Source of the DNA: CAYRIF01 sp964424205
GTDB taxonomy: Bacteria; Bacteroidota; Bacteroidia; Cytophagales; Cyclobacteriaceae
Length of the DNA: 14,813 nucleotides
Assembly (NCBI GenBank): GCA_964424205.1
Contig: CAYRIF010000066.1
Coordinates: forward strand, 1-14,813
Direction: 5' to 3'
Made by a program: the position numbers and the translations under genes. The notes beneath the pieces are model-generated. The model did not search any database. It was not told the origin of the DNA and saw nothing but the letters and a program-made list of their open reading frames with translations. Of the stretch, positions 8,016 through 14,538 are shown piece by piece; the first letter of the stretch is position 1, and every line of letters starts with the position of its first letter.

Positions 8016-8888
8016 CTAGATTTTAAAAATTATCATACTCAAAACACCAGCAATCATTAATATTTTACAATAACTGCTTAAATACGAAAATTCCTGTTTG
8101 GTATCCGCAATAATAAGCCTATAGATAAAGTACCCAATTGGTGCAATCATCAATACAAAAAAATTAGTGAGTAAGCCGCTGTTGAGCATGTTGCTTTGAA
8201 AAAACACAAGCCCCACAAAAATAACTATTAAAAAATATATGACGGTTTTGGTTTTTCTTATTCCTAACACAATGGGCAACGTTTTACAACCAAAAGTAGC
8301 ATCACCTTTCATGTCTTCAATGTCTTTGATTATTTCGCGAATCAGCGTAAGCGCAAAAGCAAAAAGTGCATAGGCATATACTATCAACTCATTTTTGTCA
8401 TAATACAAACCAACAATGGCTATGGATGCCGCGGTAAGCAATGCCACTACAATGTTGCCTATAAAAGGCAACCGTTTTAATTGATTTGAATAGAGCCATA
8501 ATAATCCAGCAGATAAGAAATTAATAATTGCCAGTTTATAACTCACGAAAAAACCCAGCAAAATTCCTAAAAAATTAAGCACTGTATGCCATGTCATGAC
8601 AATTCTACGCTTCAACACCTTATCCACCACTACTCGCTTTGGCTTATTGACAAAATCTATTTTCACGTCGTAATAGTCATTGATGATATAGCCTGCCGAG
8701 GCAATAAGAATCGTTGAAAAACATAAAATGGCTAGCTTGTAATCGTAAAAATAATCGGTCCAATTACTGTCTTTTCCTATTAAAAATATAGCCGTTAAAT
8801 ATTGAGTTATGGCGATTATTACAAGGTTTGGAACCCTGGTGAGCTTAAAAAAACCGCTAAACGAAAAGTTCTTTGGGCGGTCAGTCAT
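8016..8888 (-). CDS. UbiA-family membrane prenyltransferase (geranylgeranylglycerol-phosphate geranylgeranyltransferase-like)
   Basis: This is an intramembrane aromatic/polar-acceptor prenyltransferase of the UbiA superfamily. Both metal-diphosphate-binding motifs are present: NDYYDVKID (70-78, followed by FVNKP) and REIIKDIEDMKGD (184-196, followed by ATFGCKTLP). About eight or nine membrane helices fill the rest of the 290 residues. The FVNKP tail and ATFGCKTLP are typical of the group annotated in Bacteroidota as GGGP geranylgeranyltransferase-like. The true acceptor in these bacteria is not readable from sequence, and quinone or another polyprenyl lipid is possible. The ATG overlaps the stop of the DUF2520 gene by 8 nt, which implies coupled translation. 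Confidence 0.85.
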   Translation of the reverse strand: MTDRPKNFSFSGFFKLTRVPNLVIIAITQYLTAIFLIGKDSNWTDYFYDYKLAILCFSTILIASAGYIINDYYDVKIDFVNKPKRVVVDKVLKRRIVMTWHTVLNFLGILLGFFVSYKLAIINFLSAGLLWLYSNQLKRLPFIGNIVVALLTAASIAIVGLYYDKNELIVYAYALFAFALTLIREIIKDIEDMKGDATFGCKTLPIVLGIRKTKTVIYFLIVIFVGLVFFQSNMLNSGLLTNFFVLMIAPIGYFIYRLIIADTKQEFSYLSSYCKILMIAGVLSMIIFKI

Positions 8889-9681
8889 CCTCTTCCTTCC
8901 TATAAGAATCTACGATATGTTGACTCAATAGTTGATATATTTCTGCCTGCTTTTTGTGATCATTCAGAAAAGTGATATGATTATCCATTATTTCAAAATC
9001 ACCTCTGACTGCCGGTCCTGTTTGTGATTTTTGAGCCCCAGAATCCAGCATTTTATTGACTGTCTCCACAATCAACGGTTTGAGCATTTCAAAATCCATT
9101 TTATTCTTTTTCATTATTTCCTCCGAAATAGAAAACAAATGATTGGTAAAATTACAGGCAAAAACCGCCGCTACGTGCAGTGCTTTTCTTGATTCAGAAT
9201 TAGTTTTATACACTTTTTTGCTGAGTTGCGTCGCCATGCTCTTTAGTAATTTTCTCACCGCTTTCTTCTCTGCTTCTATACAAATAGGAATGTCAGAAAA
9301 ATCCATTTTACTGTGTTTGCTAAAAGTCTGCAATGGATAAAAAACGCCAATATTTGAAGTCCCTGCATAGGCAAGCACCTCCATGGACTCACTGCCAGAG
9401 GTATGCACCAAGATAGCACCTGTCGGAAGTTCAATACTATTTGCCACTTTCTTAATCGCCTTATCTGATACCGCAACAATAAAAATCAAGGAGTTACTCT
9501 CCTTAAAGTCCAAGTCATTCACCGCTTCTGCATCATACAGGTTCTTGACAAGCGCTTTCGCCTTTTTGATATCTCGACTATACACTTCGTTGACCACATA
9601 CCCAATATTCTCCAGTGCAGGCGCTAAATGCCATGCGACATTTCCAGCGCCAATAATCGAAATGGTTGGTTTTTTAGACAT
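8881..9681 (-). CDS. Rossmann-fold and DUF2520 domain protein, putative NAD(P)-dependent oxidoreductase
   Basis: The N-terminal half is a dinucleotide-binding domain: ISIIGAGNVAWHLA (7-20) is the glycine-rich loop, and S35-R36 after the second strand suggests an NADP preference. Then come HTSGS (93-97), FYPLQTFSK (114-122) and a C-terminal all-helical DUF2520 domain with LHVAAVFACNFTNHL (168-182) and QTGPAVRGD (220-228). The overall design resembles ketopantoate or pyrroline-5-carboxylate reductases; the substrate is unknown. In many Bacteroidota this gene is followed by a HAD phosphatase and then the UbiA-type gene. Here the HAD gene is absent and the two genes overlap. It starts 2 nt after the upstream small gene. 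Confidence 0.85.
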   Translation of the reverse strand: MSKKPTISIIGAGNVAWHLAPALENIGYVVNEVYSRDIKKAKALVKNLYDAEAVNDLDFKESNSLIFIVAVSDKAIKKVANSIELPTGAILVHTSGSESMEVLAYAGTSNIGVFYPLQTFSKHSKMDFSDIPICIEAEKKAVRKLLKSMATQLSKKVYKTNSESRKALHVAAVFACNFTNHLFSISEEIMKKNKMDFEMLKPLIVETVNKMLDSGAQKSQTGPAVRGDFEIMDNHITFLNDHKKQAEIYQLLSQHIVDSYRKEEDD

Positions 9682-9683
9682 GC

Positions 9684-9971
9684 TTAACTATTCATTAGTC
9701 TAACGCAATGTAGACTTGTTTTTGGTATTCGTTCAATGATTTTTCTTGCTTCCAAATCTAATTTTACGGTCACTTCAGACCACCCCACTTTTCCGTCAAA
9801 TTTATCTTTCAAACTATCCTCGGCTATTTCTGTCAGGTTTTTATAACTTATTTCTCCCCCATTTTTATCAATAATCATTAATAATGCCTCTTTGATTTGG
9901 TCGTATTTACGCTTCGAAATATTTACGCCTGCTTTACCCTGCGGATGAAGTGTCCTAATTTTTTCTTCCAT
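9684..9971 (-). CDS. Small DUF6958-like protein with winged-helix-like layout
   Basis: This is a 95-residue soluble protein that I recognise only tentatively as DUF6958-like. It opens with IRTLHPQGKAGVNISKRKYDQIK. A helix (KEALLMIIDKNGG) follows, then EISYKNLTEIAEDSLKDKF. A conserved-looking GWSEVTVKLDLEARKIIERIP (63-83) comes next, ending in a short strand. The helix-helix-helix plus ending LDLEARKIIERIP is reminiscent of a winged-helix fold, so nucleic-acid binding is possible but unproven. It has no cysteine pair, signal peptide or membrane segment. It is the first gene of the minus-strand train, 2 nt before the DUF2520 gene and divergent from the DUF4286 gene. Confidence 0.7.
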   Translation of the reverse strand: MEEKIRTLHPQGKAGVNISKRKYDQIKEALLMIIDKNGGEISYKNLTEIAEDSLKDKFDGKVGWSEVTVKLDLEARKIIERIPKTSLHCVRLMNS

Positions 9972-10014
9972 GATTTCAAATATTTCGTTTAACTTTACTT
10001 AAAAAAATAGCAAT
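9972..10014. promoter_or_regulatory. Divergent promoter region between the DUF6958-like and DUF4286 genes
   Basis: Only 43 nt separate the two divergent start codons, so both promoters must lie here or reach into the coding ends. On the plus strand TAACTTTA at 9990-9997 matches the Bacteroidota -7 element TAnnTTTG at all but the last base, 17 nt before the DUF4286 ATG. On the minus strand the best candidate is AATATTTG, one base off and very close to its start codon. No clear operator was seen. Confidence 0.4.
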
Positions 10015-10320
10015 ATGATTTTATACAGTGTGACCGTCAATATAGACAAAGATATAGAAAAAGAGTGGCTTGATTGGATGAAATCAATACATATTCCTGA
10101 TGTATTGAAAACAGGAATGTTTGTAGAATGTAAAATGTATCGCATCTTGGGCGAAGTAGATGATGGCATCACTTACTCATTCCAATATTTTGCCAATTCC
10201 ATTGCTGATATCGACAAATACCTCCAAGAGCATGCTCCGCGATTAATGCAAGATCATAACGAGCGTTATAAAAATAAATATGTTTCCCATCGTACGGTGC
10301 TGGAGTCGGTGGATTTGTAG
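10015..10320 (+). CDS. DUF4286 family small protein
   Basis: This 101-residue soluble protein belongs to the DUF4286 family, which is widespread in Bacteroidota and has no assigned function. The recognisable features are the opening strand ILYSVTVNIDKDIEKEWLDWMK, then HIPDVLKTGMF, a central beta strand YSFQYFANSIADIDKYLQ, and a final RYKNKYVSHRTVLE. The pattern of a beta strand, a helix with WLDWM and repeated strands suggests a ferredoxin-like alpha/beta barrel fold similar to small monooxygenase-like proteins; this is inference only. It is transcribed away from the long minus-strand train. The next feature downstream is the repeat-like segment, so it is probably monocistronic. Confidence 0.85.
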   Translation: MILYSVTVNIDKDIEKEWLDWMKSIHIPDVLKTGMFVECKMYRILGEVDDGITYSFQYFANSIADIDKYLQEHAPRLMQDHNERYKNKYVSHRTVLESVDL

Positions 10321-10359
10321 ATTTAGTTCAACTGTGATTCACTACTTCTAATTAAAAAC

Positions 10360-10553
10360 CACGCTCGCTCAGGGTCTCTCCCGGAAGGGGCTCCGAGTAA
10401 TTGGCAAAAACAGTCCTCTAAGTGATACACTGCCAGAGGGGAAAAAGCCCAAGTCATCGCTTTCGCTAAAGACTTGAACTAGAGAGAATCGTGCAAGGCT
10501 GCTCCCACCCCTGCCTAATTGTCACTAAAAACATTTTGGCGTGATATTCGTCT
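10360..10553. repeat. Hairpin-rich, G+C-rich repeat-like segment abutting the assembly gap
   Basis: This stretch is clearly richer in G+C than its neighbours and is crowded with inverted repeats. At 10415-10439 CCTCT...AGAGG encloses AGTG-ATA-CACT, giving a two-part stem with a 3-nt loop. CCC-GGAA-GGG sits near 10379-10388, and AAGTC/GACTT pair across 10451-10475. No protein-coding frame is convincing. It runs directly into the 100-N gap, as expected if a dispersed repeat broke the assembly. It may be the end of an insertion sequence, a MITE or a REP-like element; the family is not recognised and the exact borders are unknown. Confidence 0.45.
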
Positions 10554-10653
10554 NNNNNNNNNNNNNNNNNNNNNNNNNNNNNNNNNNNNNNNNNNNNNNN
10601 NNNNNNNNNNNNNNNNNNNNNNNNNNNNNNNNNNNNNNNNNNNNNNNNNNNNN
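10554..10653. other. Assembly gap of 100 N
   Basis: There are exactly 100 unknown bases, a length commonly used as a placeholder for an unsized scaffold gap. The missing amino-terminal part of the downstream ABC exporter would need roughly 250-300 nt, more than the gap shows. The real distance is therefore probably larger, or the join is imperfect. Confidence 0.98.
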
Positions 10654-12135
10654 AGTGTGGAAGCACAACATTTGATTTCATTGCTAAGGGCAAAAGTGCA
10701 ACGAAAACTGCTCACACTACCCATCAGTTTTTTCGACAATAATAAATCAGGGGCATTGGTTTCTCGTGTCATGACAGATGTGGAAGGGGTGCGTAATTTA
10801 GTCGGTACCGGATTGGTACAACTCATTGGCGGAACATTCACTGCCATTATATCATTGGTTATTTTGATCAAAATCAATGCCACCATGACATTTTTTGTAT
10901 TGGTGCCAGTCGGTATTTTTGCTTTTATTGCCCTGAAAGCTTTTGGATATATCCGTCCTATTTTTAGGGCACGGGGAAAAATCAATGCAGAAGTCACGGG
11001 TCGGTTGACTGAAACATTAAATGGCGTTCGAGTTATCAAGGGGTTCAATGCAGAAGCGCAAGAAAACAAAACATTTGAACAAGGTGTGGAACGCTTATTC
11101 TTAAATGTAAAAAAGAGTCTAACTGCCACTGCGATAATGACTAGTTCCTCCACATTATTATTAGGTTTGGCATCGGCAGGTATTATGGGTATGGGTGGTT
11201 ATTTTATCATGAATGGCAGCATGACCTATGGCGAATTCATCTCTTTCACATTATTTTTAGGATTTATGATTGCCCCGATTGTACAGATGAGCAATATTGG
11301 CAGTCAGCTGACTGAGGCAATGGCGGGATTAGACCGTACCCAAGAATTGATGAATATGCCGGAAGAAGATGACCCCGAAGTGCGTACCGTGAAATTAGGA
11401 GACATCAAAGGAGACATCGTGTTTAATGATGTTTCGTTTAGTTATGAAGAAAGCAAAGAGGTTCTACAACACATTTCGTTTACTGCTGCTTCGGGAACAG
11501 TCACCGCATTGGTGGGTTCTTCGGGCTCCGGAAAATCAACCATCGCCGGATTGGCGGCAACTTTCCTAAACCCCACCGGAGGGAAAGTAACTTTAGATGG
11601 CATCAATTTATCCACTGTCAATTTAAGCAGTTTCAGAAGCAACCTCGCAGTGGTGCTTCAAGATGATTTTTTATATGAAGGTACCATTCGTGAAAACGTA
11701 TTATTCGCCAAGCCAAATGCCAGTGAAGCACAATTATTAGAAGCCGTAAAAGGTGCTTATGTAGATGAATTCACCAATCGGTTTGACGATGGCCTGGAAA
11801 CCGTCATCGGAGAAAGAGGCGTTAAATTATCAGGAGGGCAGCGTCAGAGAATTTCCATTGCCCGAGCACTTTTGGCAGATCCTAAAATTATTATTTTGGA
11901 TGAAGCCACCTCAAATCTTGATACTGAAAGTGAGGCATATATTCAGAAAAGTTTGAATGTGCTGATGAAAGACCGTACTACTTTTGTGATAGCACACAGG
12001 CTGAGTACCATTCAACAAGCAGACCAAATATTGGTCATCGAAGATGGGAATATTGTGGAGCGCGGAAAACATGATGAACTGCTAGACAAAAAAGGCAGGT
12101 ACCATGAATTATATACTTATCAGAGTAGGATTTAG
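10654..12135 (+). CDS. ABC exporter half-transporter (MsbA-like membrane domain plus ATPase), 5' end missing
   Basis: This is a fused ABC exporter that would work as a dimer, pumping a lipid, drug or peptide across the inner membrane with ATP. The 493 readable residues start inside the membrane domain at SVEAQHLISLLRAKVQRKLL, with FFDNNKSGALVSRVMTD close behind. Four of the usual six helices follow. The ATPase domain is complete: Walker A GSSGSGKST (about nt 11515-11541), Q-loop VVLQDDFLYEGTIRENV, signature LSGGQRQR, Walker B IIILDEATSNLD and H-loop VIAHRLSTI. Helices 1-2 and the start codon are lost in the gap. A frame reading through the N run from TTG 10519 is an artefact. Substrate unknown. 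It ends 8 nt from the convergent pirin gene. Confidence 0.92.
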   Translation, partial: SVEAQHLISLLRAKVQRKLLTLPISFFDNNKSGALVSRVMTDVEGVRNLVGTGLVQLIGGTFTAIISLVILIKINATMTFFVLVPVGIFAFIALKAFGYIRPIFRARGKINAEVTGRLTETLNGVRVIKGFNAEAQENKTFEQGVERLFLNVKKSLTATAIMTSSSTLLLGLASAGIMGMGGYFIMNGSMTYGEFISFTLFLGFMIAPIVQMSNIGSQLTEAMAGLDRTQELMNMPEEDDPEVRTVKLGDIKGDIVFNDVSFSYEESKEVLQHISFTAASGTVTALVGSSGSGKSTIAGLAATFLNPTGGKVTLDGINLSTVNLSSFRSNLAVVLQDDFLYEGTIRENVLFAKPNASEAQLLEAVKGAYVDEFTNRFDDGLETVIGERGVKLSGGQRQRISIARALLADPKIIILDEATSNLDTESEAYIQKSLNVLMKDRTTFVIAHRLSTIQQADQILVIEDGNIVERGKHDELLDKKGRYHELYTYQSRI

Positions 12136-12143
12136 GATATGAA

Positions 12144-13016
12144 TTAATTCTCCAAAAATCCCATTTTACCTTGTTGATAATCTCTCATGGCTTCCATAAT
12201 TTCTGTTTGTGTATTCATCACATATGGTCCCCGGTTTGCGACAGGTTCATTTAATGGTTCGCCCGACAATACCAATAATTTACTGTCTTCATTAGCTGAA
12301 ATTGTAAATCCATCCCCGTCATTGTTGAAAACAATCATTTGGTCGGCATTATAAAGCAACGCTGTTTCATTATTAATCAGTACATCCCCAGCCAATAAAT
12401 ACACTAACGCCTGATGGGACGAGTGAATATTTACAAAGTATTCCCCAGCCTCCACAATATCAACTATAAATGAATTTACAGGAGTTTGCGTTTTTATCAA
12501 CCCTTTTTTGTTTTCCAATTCGCCGGATACAATTCGTATTGTTGTTTTATGATCCTTGCTTTTAACCACCGGCATGTCTTCACCTTTGACATGTTGGTAA
12601 TTTGCAGGCATCATTTTATGGCTTTTGGGTAAGTTCAGCCAGAGTTGAATACCTTCTAATTCACCTCCTTTTTCTACAAATACTTTCGTGGGTCCTTCTG
12701 CATGAATTACTCCTCTTCCTGCTGTTGTCCATTGTACATCCCCTGCTTTGACAACACTTTCATTGCCTAACGAGTCTCTATGCAATTGTTCCCCTTTTAG
12801 CAAAAAAGTAATGGGTTCAAACCCTCTGTGTGGATGTGGTCCCAAATCAAAAGGATTACTTTCGGAGCTTATTTTGTAAGGGCCATAGTGATGCAATAGT
12901 ATAAACGGATCAACTTTATCAATACCATTGGTAGGTATCGGTTGCCGCAACCGTATTGGTCCCATATTTACAAAATCGCTGGCGGTTGCTGTTTTTATAC
13001 TTCTTTGCTTTTTCAT
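12144..13016 (-). CDS. Pirin-family cupin protein
   Basis: Pirins are bicupin proteins with an iron site in the N-terminal cupin; several oxidise quercetin, and others act as redox-linked regulators. The metal ligands are visible: GPHPHRGFEP gives H61 and H63, and GRGVIHAEGP gives H105 and E107. WTTAGRGVIHAEGP and GIQLWLNLPKSHKM are strong pirin signatures. The C-terminal cupin (about 165-265) carries LLAGDVLINNE and lacks an obvious metal triad, as is usual. A length of 290 residues is normal. The gene lies downstream of marR with a 46-nt spacer that contains an 18-bp palindrome matching one upstream of the reductase gene. It therefore appears to be under the same control. Confidence 0.93.
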   Translation of the reverse strand: MKKQRSIKTATASDFVNMGPIRLRQPIPTNGIDKVDPFILLHHYGPYKISSESNPFDLGPHPHRGFEPITFLLKGEQLHRDSLGNESVVKAGDVQWTTAGRGVIHAEGPTKVFVEKGGELEGIQLWLNLPKSHKMMPANYQHVKGEDMPVVKSKDHKTTIRIVSGELENKKGLIKTQTPVNSFIVDIVEAGEYFVNIHSSHQALVYLLAGDVLINNETALLYNADQMIVFNNDGDGFTISANEDSKLLVLSGEPLNEPVANRGPYVMNTQTEIMEAMRDYQQGKMGFLEN

Positions 13017-13029
13017 GTTGTTCTTATTT

Positions 13030-13047
13030 TATTTTCCATGGAAAATA
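13030..13047. promoter_or_regulatory. Perfect 18-bp palindrome before pirin, candidate MarR operator
   Basis: TATTTTCCATGGAAAATA is a perfect inverted repeat, 13 nt upstream of the pirin ATG and inside the 46-nt marR-pirin spacer. It matches the palindrome at 14539-14556 at 14 of 18 positions, and the four differences are compensating A/T swaps that keep both copies symmetric (consensus TATWTTCCWWGGAAWATA). The size and symmetry suit a MarR dimer. No clear TAnnTTTG element is seen next to it. Confidence 0.75.
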
Positions 13048-13062
13048 TTATTTCAAATTTTT

Positions 13063-13500
13063 TTACCTTACTTTATCCAAAATATCACTGAGTGTTTTAG
13101 CCTCTGCTTCAGTGATATTACCCAAAAAATCTATCCGCCTCGCCTTCTCTATTTTTTTTAGCAATGCCAATCCCTTCTTATTAATCTCCACAAAAACTAC
13201 CCTACGATCTTCCTCACAACGCACCCGCTTAATTAATTGCTTATCGCATAACTTATCCATTAAGCGGGTAGCATTTGGTGATCGCTCAATCATTCTTTCC
13301 TTCACCAACTGAACTTTAATCGGTTTGGCTGCTCCACGTAGTATTCTTAATATATTATACTGTTGGGGAGAAATACCATATGGCTTTAAAAAATCAATTT
13401 CTATGCTATTCAACCAATTTGCAGTGTATTTTAAATTAATCAACGCCTTGATCTTCGCAGATGGAAACGTTGAATTAATGTCTTTAGAAATATCTCCCAT
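13063..13500 (-). CDS. MarR-family transcriptional repressor
   Basis: This is a 145-residue dimeric winged-helix regulator. It has an N-terminal dimer helix (about 15-38), YGISPQQYNILRIL (helix 2-3 region, 41-54), the recognition helix SPNATRLMDKLCDKQLI (74-90) and the wing CEEDRRVVFVEINKKG (95-110) with the conserved D-x-R pattern. A C-terminal dimer helix follows. Cysteines at 85, in the recognition helix, and 95, at the wing base, could sense oxidants or electrophiles, but this is speculation. I chose ATG 13500 because it starts 7 nt after the upstream stop. Longer starts at 13542 or 13617 would run far into the iron-sulfur gene. Two similar palindromes flank the operon and are its likely binding sites. 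Confidence 0.9.
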   Translation of the reverse strand: MGDISKDINSTFPSAKIKALINLKYTANWLNSIEIDFLKPYGISPQQYNILRILRGAAKPIKVQLVKERMIERSPNATRLMDKLCDKQLIKRVRCEEDRRVVFVEINKKGLALLKKIEKARRIDFLGNITEAEAKTLSDILDKVR

Positions 13501-13507
13501 AAATTTA

Positions 13508-13951
13508 TTATCCCTTGAAATCAATCTTTCTATGCTCGCCATCACAATATGGTTTATTGGATGAGGCACCACACCTGCAAAACGCCGTTGTCTTCTCTTT
13601 GTTTTCAATGGTACCATCTGGTTTGGTTACTACTATTGTTCCCTCCACCAATAACGGCCCATTTTCCATTACATTTACTTTGGTTTGAATATTCATATTT
13701 TTAATTTTTTGTTCATCATTCATATAATAAGATAAAGCACCAGAAGGGCATTTATCAATCTGTGCTTTTAGTTCAAGCGTTGTTGCATTATCAATTTTAA
13801 TCCAAGGTTTTTCCTTAGGATTATAAACTTTTGGAAGATGCTTGACACATTCTCCGGCATGAATACAAGCTTTTGGTTTCCAAACTACAGTAATATCTTC
13901 ATTACTATATTCCTTTATTATTTCTACCGACAGGTTCTTTTTATCTTCCAT
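13508..13951 (-). CDS. Two-domain iron-sulfur protein: Fer4_19-like plus CDGSH
   Basis: This is a small (147-residue) cytoplasmic protein with two predicted clusters. The N-terminal part (about 19-75) matches the divergent single-cluster ferredoxin type: C29-x5-C35 within CIHAGECVKHLP, then PWIKID and C68 in CPSGAL. Only three cysteines are seen there, as in other Fer4_19 proteins. The C-terminal part (about 95-147) is a CDGSH domain: C125-x-C127-GASSNKPY-C136-DGEH with H140, the 3Cys-1His ligand set of a [2Fe-2S] cluster. It probably carries electrons or senses redox state. The reductase gene 17 nt upstream is a plausible partner. The arrangement reductase, iron-sulfur protein, MarR suggests one operon. 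Confidence 0.9.
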   Translation of the reverse strand: MEDKKNLSVEIIKEYSNEDITVVWKPKACIHAGECVKHLPKVYNPKEKPWIKIDNATTLELKAQIDKCPSGALSYYMNDEQKIKNMNIQTKVNVMENGPLLVEGTIVVTKPDGTIENKEKTTAFCRCGASSNKPYCDGEHRKIDFKG

Positions 13952-13968
13952 GATGGTTTATGTAATAT

Positions 13969-14499
13969 TTATAAAGCCCCTTCTAGCTTTTCAACCGATT
14001 TTAAAAAACTCTGATACAATTGCTCGTCCATAATTTTTTCCTCCGAAAAATTTTTATCAAAAAAAGGCAATGAAAAGCTGGCAACTATATTACCACCCAA
14101 ATACGGAAACCTAGTTTTAGCTGCTTCTAAAACTGATGCCCCTCCTCTACCGCCAGGTGAAGTTGCCATCAATAACATCGGCTTATTTTTCCAAACCTGC
14201 TTATCTATCCTTGACAACCAGTCAAGCAAGTTTTTAAATACCACTGAATAAGAACCATTATGCTCTGCCAAAGAAAGGATAATCCCATCTGCACGATTCA
14301 ATAATTCATTAAATTTCTTGGCATTTTCAGGAAATCCGTATTCCGTTTCATAATCAATACCAAATAAAGGTAATGCATAATCATTTAAATCCAACATCGA
14401 ATATGTGGTGTGTTCCAACTTGCCTGCCCCTAAAACTGCTAGCTTTTTGTTAATCGAATTTTTACTATTACTACCCGCAAAGACTATTATATTTTTCAT
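13969..14499 (-). CDS. NAD(P)H-dependent FMN reductase / flavodoxin-fold oxidoreductase
   Basis: This is a flavodoxin-fold enzyme of the NADPH-dependent FMN reductase family; members reduce flavins, quinones, azo dyes or chromate. The FMN phosphate loop GSNSKNSINKKL is at 9-20. EHNGSYS (79-85) with KNLLDWLSR (89-97) is the family's isoalloxazine-side motif, here with His in place of the common Tyr in EYNGS. SPGGRGG (114-120) is the third FMN loop. At 176 residues the length is typical. ATG 14499 is chosen over an in-frame TTG at 14520 because it places MKNIIVFAGSNS at the first strand. It is the first gene of the operon with the iron-sulfur and MarR genes, and a palindrome and a -7 element precede it. 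Confidence 0.92.
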   Translation of the reverse strand: MKNIIVFAGSNSKNSINKKLAVLGAGKLEHTTYSMLDLNDYALPLFGIDYETEYGFPENAKKFNELLNRADGIILSLAEHNGSYSVVFKNLLDWLSRIDKQVWKNKPMLLMATSPGGRGGASVLEAAKTRFPYLGGNIVASFSLPFFDKNFSEEKIMDEQLYQSFLKSVEKLEGAL

Positions 14500-14517
14500 A
14501 TCATATCTATCTGGCAA

Positions 14518-14525
14518 CAAAGTTA
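14518..14525 (-). promoter_or_regulatory. Bacteroidota -7 promoter element before the FMN reductase
   Basis: The minus strand reads TAACTTTG, an exact TAnnTTTG match, 18 nt upstream of the ATG at 14499. The expected -33 region falls on the right side of the 18-bp palindrome at 14539-14556; no TTG is seen there, so the promoter may be weak or activator-independent in another way. The overlap suits repression by occlusion. Confidence 0.55.
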
Positions 14526-14538
14526 GTAAAAATAATTA

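Noticed and set aside
10515..11153. A 212-residue minus-strand frame.
   Set aside because: It is antisense to the clearly conserved ABC exporter and also runs through the N gap.
10519..12135. A single frame from TTG 10519 through the N run into the ABC exporter.
   Set aside because: The frame is continuous only because N codons cannot be stops. The residues left of the gap do not resemble an exporter N-terminus, and a stop lies directly before the TTG.
12136..12150. Palindrome GAATTAATTC at the convergent ends of the ABC exporter and pirin genes.
   Set aside because: Ten A+T-rich bases with no loop cannot form a terminator hairpin, and the site overlaps the pirin stop codon.
12928..13312. 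Plus-strand frames of 77 and 118 residues across the pirin-marR spacer.
   Set aside because: They are antisense to pirin and marR, have low-complexity Phe/Leu-rich content from A+T-rich DNA, and overlap the palindrome.
13501..13617. Longer MarR start giving 184 residues.
   Set aside because: It would overlap the iron-sulfur gene by 110 nt, and the extra residues do not belong to the MarR fold; ATG 13500 gives a standard length.
14500..14520. TTG start adding seven residues to the FMN reductase.
   Set aside because: ATG 14499 lies directly before the first conserved strand, and TTG 14520 lies within the -7 promoter element.
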